In this document: positions 1 through 5,491 of the stretch, piece by piece
How positions within the stretch are numbered: position 1 is the first letter of the stretch
Layout of the letters: every line of letters begins with the position of its first letter
Source: Candidatus Latescibacterota bacterium
GTDB lineage: Bacteria; Latescibacterota; UBA2968; UBA8231
Reading direction: 5' to 3'
Length of the DNA: 5,491 nt
Assembly: GCA_021295675.1 (NCBI GenBank)
Contig: JAGWBY010000113.1
Location: 1 to 5,491 of the forward strand
Position numbers and translations under genes: made by a program
Notes under the pieces: generated by a model
The model's input: the letters and a program-made list of their open reading frames with translations, nothing else
What the model was told of the DNA's origin: nothing
The model's database searches: none

Positions 1-1555
1 TCGTCCGTCGATGGCCAACTCCACCCTTGCGCCGTCTGCGCCACTGATACTGGTCCCGACCCCAAACCCCTGATCATTGAGGTCAGTCCCGGTGCCCTAC
101 ACCACCTGCCGGGTGCCGTTGCCCTGACCGAGGAAATGGCCGCCATTGCCGCGGCCGGGGGCCACTCCTGTGTGGTCCTGCGGCCCACCGGGCGAGGCCC
201 CGGCTCCGTGTACCAGAACTACGGCGAGGTCGATGTCCTAGAGGCCATCGAGCACGTGGCCGCTCACTATGCCATTGACCGGGCGCGCATCAGTATCACT
301 GGCTCGTCCATGGGCGGAGCCGCCGTCTGGTACCTGACTTCCCATTACCCGGACCTCTTCGCTGCCGCCGCGCCTTTCTGCGGCTATTGCGACTACCGGC
401 GGCCTGACCTTCCACATGCACCCCTGGGAGGAACCCTCCTGGCAATCGCGCTCGGCCGCCTTCCTAGTGGAGAACCTGCGGCACACCTCCCTGTGGATCG
501 TCCACGGGGAATGGGACCGGGCCGTGGGCGGTGGTGTGCCCGTGGCGCACTCGCGTCAGATGGCCGGCCTGCTGGCGGAAAAAGGCATTGCCCACACCTA
601 CACCGAAGTGCCCCGCACCGGCCACGGCTGCCGCACGCCGGATATCTGGCAGCAAGTGATCCCCTGGCTGCTGGACCAGCGCAAACAGGATTCCCCCTCC
701 CATGTATCTCTGGTCACCTCGGGCCTGCGCCACAATCGCTCGTACTGGGTGGAAATAGACCAACTCGCCCACTACGGAGCGTCCGGCGGGGTGGATGCCC
801 GCAGGGAAGGGGAACGCCTGACCGTGCGGACAGAGGGCGTCCGCACTCTGTCCCTAGGCCCTATCGAAGATGGTACCGCCCTAGAAGTAATCATCGACGG
901 CCAGGCCCTAGGCCGCTTCGACCTAGGCCACCGCCAATCCTTTCGTCGCCACCAAAGCGGCACCTGGGAACCGGGCACTTTCGACCTCAGAGCCGAGAAA
1001 CGGCACCAGTCCTCTGGTCCCATCGGCGATCTGTTCTACGACGGCCTGCTGCTGGTACCCGGGACATCCGGCTCGGAGGAGGAAAGTTTCTACAACGATT
1101 GGGTCGCTGGCCATGCTACTGGGTACTTCAGCCGTCGCAACGGCGGCGTTCACCGCGGCGGCATCATGGGCGAGAATACCGTGGAGCTGCCCGTCGTCAG
1201 AGATGTGGATCTGAGGGACGACGACCGCGACGGCAACAACCTGTTGCTCTACGGCACCCCATCCACCAACGCCGTGCTGAGGCAGTTCGAAGGTCAGCTA
1301 GCGCTGGGCTTCGAAGGCGACGCCATCCGCTTGGCCGACAACCTCTATCGCGGCGAGCGCATTGCTGTCTGCGCCGTTTTCCCCCACCCCCACAACCCAC
1401 AGCGCTACATCGCCGTCCACGGCGGCACTGCGCCAGACGCCATTTGCTGGGGCAGTCACCTCGACATGCAATTGCTGCCGGACTACCTAGTGTATTCAGA
1501 GAGCGAGGTGCTGGACTGGGGCTTCTGGGGCAACGACTGGCAATCACCGGCCTGA
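1..1555 (+). CDS. Prolyl-oligopeptidase-type alpha/beta hydrolase, 5' partial, one internal frameshift
   Basis: The product is probably a serine hydrolase of the S9/prolyl-oligopeptidase superfamily, acting on peptide or ester bonds; the substrate is unknown. The first part is read in the frame of base 1, is open across the left edge, and contains the nucleophile elbow GSSMGG with Ser encoded at 307-309. After about base 397 the similarity continues in the next frame, starting GGLTFHMHPWEE, and carries the acid in HGEWD (Asp at 515-517) and the base in TGHGCR (His at 623-625), so the full catalytic triad is present in order. About 300 further residues form a C-terminal region, probably beta-rich, with GNNLLLYGTP, FPHPHNPQRY and LLPDYLVY, which I associate with large hydrolases of Planctomycetes-like and Poribacteria-like genomes (from memory). 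The protein ends in GFWGNDWQSPA with TGA at 1553-1555. The N-terminus lies outside the window. Family call is firm; intactness is not. Confidence 0.85.
395..402 (+). other. Frameshift site inside the alpha/beta hydrolase gene
   Basis: Upstream the protein reads ...PFCGYCDYR in frame 1; downstream it reads GGLTFHMHPWEE in frame 2. The switch must lie close to 397-401. It equals one extra base or a loss of 3n+2 bases. From memory, relatives have a few more residues between CDYR and the glycines, which would fit a loss of about 17 bases, but this needs an alignment. Neither frame has a stop nearby: the upstream frame stays open to 1599 as an arginine- and proline-rich nonsense translation. Confidence 0.8.
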
Positions 1556-1558
1556 TAC

Positions 1559-1562
1559 AGGA
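1559..1562 (+). promoter_or_regulatory. Ribosome binding site deciding the start of the second plus-strand gene
   Basis: AGGA lies eight bases before the ATG at 1571-1573. A first ATG at 1562-1564 overlaps this motif and would have no site of its own, so the start at 1571 is preferred. Confidence 0.6.
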
Positions 1563-1570
1563 TGAATTCT

Positions 1571-2588
1571 ATGCAAAACACCGCATGGGCGAGCGTTGAA
1601 GAGAGCGACCTTGCAATCAAAATCGAAACCGACAAACTTGCAGCTATCATTCCCAAGAAGAACCCTAAACACTGGATGACTGGGATCGAAAAGGGATCGT
1701 TTCTCGACAAAGCCACCGGCTTCCGAGAAATCGGCGATGGCTTGATGGTCATTGACTGGCTCAAGCGATCAGGTGATTGCGCCGGACGGGGACGGTGTCG
1801 GCAGATACTCTTGGTACGAAAACGAGACCGAACCAGACCGGCGGTACTACAAGCGCATGTCTCACGGCAGCAGCCATCGCAAGCGCATGGTCGAGGGACC
1901 ACAACTCTGCCACAGAATGAGACCCATCCAACCGGACGTGATCCGCGGGACAGATTTTATCGCAGTCACAACCACGTATCAGTACGAATACGCCGCCCCT
2001 GGTCGCAAAACCGGATCGCGCTGGACCCAGCGTATTGTATTCCCCAGAGGTGAACGCTTCTTTGTTTTGATGGACAAAATCGACAGCGTCAACGATTCGC
2101 CGGAGATGTTCCTCCGCAGCGACATGCCCGGCTGTATCCGCCATGAAAAAGGGGATACGTTCAGCGAGATTTATCTCAGCTATTTGAGCGGTCCCAACGA
2201 GGTGCGCATCCCGTCCAGTGAATTCTTCACCCCATTTCCGCCGGACTTAAAGTTCGGCTATCGCCGCGACTTGAACAGAACCCCAGCGCACTTTATTCGC
2301 GCATACCATTTGCGAGACAAGCAGACGGGTGAAGAAGGTCCTTGGCTGGCGGGGCTAACGCTTGAATCATCTGTAGTTTATGAAGCGTGGTGCAGCCAGC
2401 GGCCCGGAGACATCGTCGTCATGATCGAAGAAATCCACGGAAAACCTGTGAAAGCGGGAGACTCCTTCAGTGCTGCCCACATCGTGGGCTACTTCGACGC
2501 GATAGAGGAAATGCACGGGGTATACGACCAGTATAAGGGGCACACCGCACTGACCGCTGACGCATCGGGTTGGCAGCTAGTGAGATAG
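1571..2588 (+). CDS. Conserved-looking protein of unknown function, one internal frameshift
   Basis: I do not recognise this family with confidence. The first ~64 residues are read from ATG 1571 and end at ...GLMVIDWL; the rest continues in the next frame from about 1764 (SSDQVIAPDGDG) to TAG at 2586-2588, giving about 338 residues. The sequence is soluble in character, with no signal peptide or membrane segment, rich in aromatic and charged residues and alternating hydrophobic stretches (RIVFPRGERFFVLMDKI, LAGLTLESSVVYEAW), suggesting a beta-sandwich or barrel. Conserved-looking pieces include GVGRYSWYENETEP, VEGPQLCHRM, MFLRSDMPGC and GYRRDLNRTPAHFIRAYHLRD. It starts 15 bases after the hydrolase stop, so the two are probably co-transcribed and may share a substrate. 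A carbohydrate-active role is possible but not shown. The alternative reading, two separate genes, is unlikely because the second frame has only a TTG start (1752) with no clear ribosome site. Confidence 0.7.
1757..1767 (+). other. Frameshift site inside the unknown plus-strand gene
   Basis: Frame 2 reads sensibly to MVIDWL (codons to 1762) and then turns into basic nonsense (KRSGDCAGRGRCRQ); frame 3 becomes sensible from about 1764 (SSDQVIAPDGDGVGRYSWYENE). The change equals one extra base or a loss of 3n+2 bases. No slippery heptamer or stop codon sits at the switch. Confidence 0.75.
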
Positions 2589-2593
2589 AGATA

Positions 2594-2775
2594 TTACCAC
2601 CACCGCGAAACCCATCGCAAACCACCCATCCGATCTCGGGATCAAACGCCGACTGTGCATTATTACACATAATCCTCGCCAACTCTACCGGTACATCGGC
2701 CTTCGCAGGTGTCACAAAATGATCCACCATCTCGCGCGTTGGCATAATCGATTCCAAATATTCGCGTCTTGTCAT
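2594..2775 (-). pseudogene. N-terminal fragment of an SGNH/GDSL-hydrolase-like protein
   Basis: About 60 residues, from ATG 2775-2773, look like the start of a real protein: MTRREYLESIMPTREMVDHF, then ADVPVELARIMC, then FDPEIGWVVCDGFRGGG. A leading helix followed by a 'DPEIGWV' strand resembles, from memory, the start of SGNH/GDSL-hydrolase-like proteins in Poribacteria-type genomes, where the next section should carry the GDS catalytic block. That block is absent: after about 2596 the frame runs into the antisense of the upstream gene and continues as nonsense to about 2467. The start has a good ribosome site and lies 16 bases after the DpaL-like stop, so it was the second gene of that unit. 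The gene is truncated by rearrangement or by assembly. That it is a real coding fragment is fairly sure; the SGNH assignment is tentative. Confidence 0.55.
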
Positions 2776-2782
2776 CGCAGGA

Positions 2783-2788
2783 TCCTTT
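2783..2788 (-). promoter_or_regulatory. Ribosome binding site of the truncated SGNH-like gene
   Basis: On the minus strand AAAGGA lies seven bases before the ATG at 2775-2773. It identifies the true start within a longer open frame that reaches back to 3021 through antisense sequence. Confidence 0.6.
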
Positions 2789-2791
2789 CGC

Positions 2792-4005
2792 CTATTCCGA
2801 TTGAGATTCGGTTCCCGCCAAAACCGCTTCCGGCGTCGTGCCGACAAGGTTGCGATAAACCTCTGGATCGGTCGCCCCCTCGGTTGCAATGATGACGATG
2901 CGGCTGTTGCAATCGAGGCCAAACTGCTGCCGCAAATCTTTGTCACGGGTCGTCGCCAGAAATCCCGCCCACGCTGCAATCCCCGTTTCACCAATGACCA
3001 TTGGGGGATCGCCACCGCCACCGGTCACCGCTTGTCGCATGGCATCAACAGCCGCTTCGTCGGGGATAGTAAGAAAGGCAAAAGCACCAGCCTTTAGAAT
3101 ATCCCATGCTTGGGGCGAAGCGGATTCAACGACCAGTCCGTCCATAACGGACCGACCATCCTCGCTGACGGTTGCGGCGCTGTTTTCAATCGCGCTTTGG
3201 TATAGGCAGGCAGAGGTGGTGGGTTCAACAACAACTACCCGCGGATGGTTGCTCTCATAGCGCTCCCACAAATGCCCGCAGGTCGCCGCGGCCAATCGAC
3301 CGCCGCCGCCGGGGACAAAGACATGAGTGGGCGGCTGGACGTCGCTGAACTGTCGCACGATTTCGTCCGCGACCAACGGGAGATGTGGGGATACTCTGCC
3401 GATTTCTCATCCGATATGGCAAAATAGCCGAACATCTCAGCGTCCGCGTACGAGCGTTGCACCACTCGATCATAGCTTCCCGCTACCCGCACCACCTCTG
3501 CGCCATAGGTGGCAATCGCTTCCTCTCTACCGGCGCTGACGCCATCGTTCATGTAAATCACGCATCGACAACCAAACATGCGGGCACCCCACGCCAACGC
3601 GCGCCCGTGATTGCCCGATGTTGCCGCTGAGACGACGAGCTGTCTCGTCACCGATTCATACTGCCGATTTATCAGGTCCTGTGTTGTGACTGTTTCCACA
3701 CCGGTGGCTTTTTTGATTTCACCCTTCAACACAGACAGCATTGCGTAAACGGGTCCCGTCGGTTTAAAACTCCCCACCTCGAAGCGATACCCTTCATGCT
3801 TGCACCACAGACTTTCAACACCGCTCGCTGCAGCAAGACCGTTCAATGCAATCAGCGGCGTCGGCTGATAACCGGGCAAGCACGTCACCTCTGCTTCCAC
3901 ATCGGCGAAGGCATCTCGATTGAGTAACGCCTGCTGCGTTGGACCGTAGTCCGGTGGAGGATGGGCTTGTGCATTGATAAAAACATTAGTTTGGTAGGGG
4001 TTCAT
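2792..4005 (-). CDS. Diaminopropionate ammonia-lyase family PLP enzyme (DpaL/YgeX-like), one internal frameshift
   Basis: A fold-type II PLP enzyme. E. coli DpaL splits 2,3-diaminopropionate into pyruvate and two ammonia; the substrate here is less certain. The first frame (4005 to about 3376) gives GYQPTPL at residues 45-51, the PLP-lysine segment KHEGYRFEVGSFKPTG with the candidate Lys at residue 81, and ATSGNHGRALAWGA near 128-141. The second frame (3376 to TAG at 2792-2794) gives LVADEIVRQF, the phosphate loop PGGGGRLAAA, VVVVEP, IGETGIAAWAGF and IATEGATDPEVYR, lining up in order with the E. coli protein. Together they make about 404 residues, close to the usual ~400. ATG 4005 is preferred over GTG 4014 because AAGGTG lies six bases before it. 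Oddities: one frame change, an apparent loss of the MQGY segment, Ser where E. coli has the catalytic Asp120, and Arg in the glycine loop. A threonine dehydratase-like activity is the main alternative. Confidence 0.85.
3370..3380 (-). other. Frameshift with probable small deletion in the DpaL-like gene
   Basis: On the minus strand the first frame ends sensibly at AEYPHISR and the second begins at LVADEIVRQF, one base overlapping. In E. coli DpaL the matching stretch is IPTW-IMQGYAT-LADEAVEQ, so about seven residues are absent here. A deletion of 3n+1 bases, for example 22, explains both the missing residues and the frame change. Confidence 0.7.
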
Positions 4006-4011
4006 AGCTTT

Positions 4012-4017
4012 CACCTT
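4012..4017 (-). promoter_or_regulatory. Ribosome binding site of the DpaL-like gene
   Basis: AAGGTG on the minus strand lies six bases before ATG 4005-4003. The in-frame GTG at 4014-4012 is part of this motif, so the ATG is the better start. Confidence 0.55.
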
Positions 4018-4060
4018 GTGGGTGTTTGTTCACTTCTCTTTAGAAAACTTGAAACTCAAA

Positions 4061-4066
4061 AGGGGG
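4061..4066 (+). promoter_or_regulatory. Ribosome binding site of the NTF2-like gene
   Basis: The purine run AGGGGG lies 11 bases before ATG 4078-4080, a slightly long but usable spacing. It supports this start over the open frame reaching back to 3961, whose first 39 residues overlap the DpaL-like gene and do not look like protein. Confidence 0.55.
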
Positions 4067-4077
4067 TCCTCATTTCC

Positions 4078-4626
4078 ATGAATAATCTCAGGCATTATCT
4101 CGCAGTCTGCTGCACACTGGCCCTGTTGCCCGCTCGCGGTTCCGCCGACGAAGAGAGTGTACGGTCTGCCGTGATGGATCACTATCAAGCTTTTGCTGCC
4201 AAAAATCACGAAGGTCTGGGGCGCAATTTTGCGCCGGGCTATACCATTTTCTCCTCATCTGGCGGTCTGCTGCGCGAAGGATTCGATCGGGACCGCATGA
4301 AGTCTGGGTTCAAGGCCGGACTCACGTTCAACCTCAAACCCCGGCATATCGAGGTGCAACTCTTCGAGAATATCGCTGTGGTGACAGGATATCTGGATGC
4401 CAGAATCTCTATGAAAAAACAGCGCAGTCGGATGCATACACTTCGTCTCTCCAGCGTGTGGGTCAAGCAGGAAGGAGGATGGCACCTTGCCCACGAGCAC
4501 TTGTCCAGGTTGGTGCTGCGTTCCCAATCTCCACCTGCTCGGCAGTCAGAAACAGTGGTTCAGGAGGATAAGCAAGGTATTGACTTCGAGGCTTGGCTAC
4601 TGACGTTTGCTGATATTCTGTTCTGA
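4078..4626 (+). CDS. Secreted NTF2-like (SnoaL/DUF4440-type) protein
   Basis: 182 residues and the only complete, unbroken gene in the window. The start MNNLRHYLAV plus a hydrophobic core and the end ARGSA-DEE looks like a signal peptide cleaved after about residue 23; the two cysteines at 11-12 do not form a proper lipobox. The mature part has the cone-fold pattern of the NTF2-like superfamily: a first helix (EESVRSAVMDHYQAFAAK, ~25-42), the turn FAPGYTIFSSSGGLLREGFD, then strands HIEVQLFENIAVVTGYLDAR (~90-109), LRLSSVWVKQEGGWHLAHEHLS (~122-143). The VWVKQEGGWHLAHEHLS ending is typical of SnoaL_3/DUF4440 proteins, which include small hydrolases, isomerases and binding proteins, so no reaction can be named. 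After the domain there is a ~35-residue charged tail ending FEAWLLTFADILF that I cannot place. It diverges from the DpaL-like gene and converges on the phosphoesterase. Confidence 0.8.
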   Translation: MNNLRHYLAVCCTLALLPARGSADEESVRSAVMDHYQAFAAKNHEGLGRNFAPGYTIFSSSGGLLREGFDRDRMKSGFKAGLTFNLKPRHIEVQLFENIAVVTGYLDARISMKKQRSRMHTLRLSSVWVKQEGGWHLAHEHLSRLVLRSQSPPARQSETVVQEDKQGIDFEAWLLTFADILF

Positions 4627-4634
4627 TGCAGAAC
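4620..4634. other. Small hairpin in the convergent gene junction
   Basis: GTTCTG-ATG-CAGAAC is a perfect 6-bp stem with a three-base loop that includes the NTF2-like stop codon, 19 bases from the phosphoesterase stop. No T-tract follows on either strand, so it is at best a weak or bidirectional transcription-end signal and may be chance. Confidence 0.25.
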
Positions 4635-4653
4635 TCAATGGGCTACGTGTCAG

Positions 4654-5491
4654 TCAATATGAGAACGGCATCCGCAGCGGTGCTGTCCTTTCCGCCCTGT
4701 CGTACCACCCCTGAGGTGCGTAGTCGCTCATGTGGAGGTAGCACTTGATGTTGACCTCCGTCGCCCCTTGCGAAAACGTCAACAACCGACTCAGCGAAAT
4801 ATTCCTGTGGCCGTGGTATCTCGAAATGGCCGCTGCATTGACGAAGGTCGCCCCCCACTTCCGCTCCACGTGGGACCGCCCGCCGTGTGTATCATCCGGG
4901 TTCGTATGGGTATGCCCCCCCAGCCAGAGATCGATTGCGCCCGGATTCGCCGCCAAATAAGACTCGAATGCCCCCGCATCCGGTTCTTCCCCCACGAAAT
5001 AGAGATACGATGCCCCGATGGGTGCCCCGTCTTCAAAGCGGCCATGATAGCCTCCTTCAACTCCCTCCCAAGGGCCGGATGCCACTGTCGTGTCCCTCAA
5101 CATATGGTGGTGGGCCGTTACAATGATCTTGTCTTGGTTTTCTTCGACCTTCTCTTGCCACCACTCGAACGTCTCTCGCGTCACTGCGCCGGCGGGATAC
5201 CCGCCTCTCTCGCCGCGCCCAACCGGAGGGCCGCCGTCGTTGCGGTCACCCATCGCCAGAAACAGGACGTTCCCCACCTGAGCAGTCCGTCCGCACCCGT
5301 TGCGGACGCCAACGAATACCGCTCCCAGGTTCCCTCGGCCGGATAGGGCCGCCGGTCGGCGTGAACGCCGGAATACTCGGAGTTTTCCCCGGTCGGGTCC
5401 ACCCACTTCCGAAACCACCACTGGCACGGCTCGTCGGGGCCGCTGGCGTCGTGGTTGCCCACGATATTGTAGAAATCTTCCCGGGGATGTT
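4654..5491 (-). CDS. Calcineurin-like metallophosphoesterase, 5' partial, one internal frameshift
   Basis: A metal-dependent phosphoesterase; the substrate is unknown. From the right edge the first frame reads FYNIVGNHDASGPDE, with the GNHD metal-binding motif at 5459-5448, then WWFRKWVDPTGENSEYSGV and EGTWERYS. The protein resumes in another frame at QVGNVLFLAMGDRNDGG (from 5280), then TAHHHML (histidines at 5112-5104), GASYLYFV, AFESYLAANPG, the GGHTHT motif (His at 4914-4912 and 4908-4906), FVNAAAISRYH, and ends near RAERTAPLRMPFSY with TGA at 4656-4654. Motifs III, IV and V of the family are thus present in order; the DxH and GD motifs would lie outside the window. About 279 codons are visible. 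Between the frames sit about 30 extra bases with a hairpin. It converges on the NTF2-like gene with a 27-base gap. Confidence 0.85.
   Translation of the reverse strand, partial: TSPGRFLQYRGQPRRQRPRRAVPVVVSEVGGPDRGKLRVFRRSRRPAALSGRGNLGAVFVGVRNGCGRTAQVGNVLFLAMGDRNDGGPPVGRGERGGYPAGAVTRETFEWWQEKVEENQDKIIVTAHHHMLRDTTVASGPWEGVEGGYHGRFEDGAPIGASYLYFVGEEPDAGAFESYLAANPGAIDLWLGGHTHTNPDDTHGGRSHVERKWGATFVNAAAISRYHGHRNISLSRLLTFSQGATEVNIKCYLHMSDYAPQGWYDRAERTAPLRMPFSY
5281..5312 (-). other. Frameshift with hairpin-bearing extra segment in the phosphoesterase gene
   Basis: The first frame is sensible to WERYS (TCG at 5315-5313); the second from QVGNVLFL (CAG at 5280-5278). From memory, relatives join these almost directly (WERYSF-VGN), so about 29 bases look inserted, which also changes the frame. 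The segment holds a perfect 7-bp inverted repeat, GTCCGCA and TGCGGAC, at 5289-5295 and 5301-5307 with a five-base loop. Confidence 0.6.

Larger units (their letters stand above)
4006..4077. promoter_or_regulatory. Divergent intergenic region between the DpaL-like and NTF2-like genes
   Basis: These 72 bases separate two divergently read genes and must hold, or lie next to, both promoters. The middle (about 4027-4060) is clearly more AT-rich than its flanks. I see no convincing -35/-10 pair on either strand and no strong operator palindrome. Confidence 0.4.

Noticed and set aside
398..1599. Long open continuation of the first hydrolase frame, rich in arginine and proline
   Set aside because: It is a shadow of the real frame in GC-rich DNA; the hydrolase motifs continue in the neighbouring frame up to the TGA at 1553-1555.
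2776..3021. N-terminal part of a 184-codon minus-strand frame reaching 3021
   Set aside because: It overlaps the DpaL-like gene in another frame and reads as basic nonsense; the true start is the ATG at 2775.
3961..4077. 39-residue upstream extension of the NTF2-like protein
   Set aside because: It overlaps the start of the DpaL-like gene and would bury the signal peptide; a good start with its own ribosome site lies at 4078.
4620..4634. Rho-independent terminator between the convergent genes
   Set aside because: The stem is only six base pairs and no T-tract follows on either strand, so it is listed only as a weak hairpin.
395..5312. Programmed ribosomal frameshifting as a shared mechanism for the four frame changes
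   Set aside because: No slippery heptamer, in-frame stop or common motif lies at the sites, directions differ, and residues appear missing or added, so indels explain them better.
4732..5346. 204-codon open frame on the plus strand opposite the phosphoesterase
   Set aside because: It is antisense to clear GGHTHT and HHH metal-binding motifs, has odd composition and no ribosome site.

Overview
The window looks like chromosomal DNA from an uncultured, fairly GC-rich bacterium. No gene here is taxonomically diagnostic. From memory of protein families (inference, no search run), a GSSMGG-type alpha/beta hydrolase, an unknown partner, an SGNH-hydrolase-like N-terminus and a calcineurin-like phosphoesterase with a GGHTHT motif recall gene sets of Candidatus Poribacteria, Latescibacterota and similar sponge or marine bacteria. 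There are no tRNA or rRNA genes, CRISPR arrays, transposases or phage genes.

Layout, left to right. (1) 1-1555, plus strand: a large serine hydrolase of the prolyl-oligopeptidase type, running in from the left edge and broken by one frameshift near 397. (2) 1571-2588, plus strand: a conserved-looking protein of unknown function, 15 bases behind gene 1 with its own ribosome binding site and broken by one frameshift near 1757-1767. (3) About 2594-2775, minus strand: the first ~60 residues of an SGNH/GDSL-hydrolase-like protein, losing its identity within ten bases of the stop of gene 2. (4) 2792-4005, minus strand: a PLP-dependent ammonia-lyase of the diaminopropionate ammonia-lyase (DpaL/YgeX) family, broken near 3376 where about seven residues seem to be missing. 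(5) 4078-4626, plus strand: an intact, probably secreted NTF2-like (SnoaL/DUF4440-type) protein, divergent from gene 4. (6) 4654 to beyond the right edge, minus strand: a calcineurin-like metallophosphoesterase, broken near 5281-5312 where about 30 bases, including a perfect 7-bp hairpin, seem to be extra.

Two transcription units are plausible: hydrolase plus unknown protein on the plus strand, and DpaL-like enzyme plus SGNH-like protein on the minus strand. The NTF2-like gene and the phosphoesterase converge with a 27-base gap. The theme is hydrolysis and small-molecule catabolism (ester or peptide bonds, amino acid deamination, phosphoesters), but nothing ties the genes into one pathway.

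The most striking feature is damage. All four long genes carry exactly one frame change, each with the catalytic motifs intact on both sides, and a fifth is cut short. Only the small NTF2-like gene reads cleanly. Either this is a decaying region or the assembly carries small indels and a mis-join; reads across the five sites would decide. I found no convincing new biological system.
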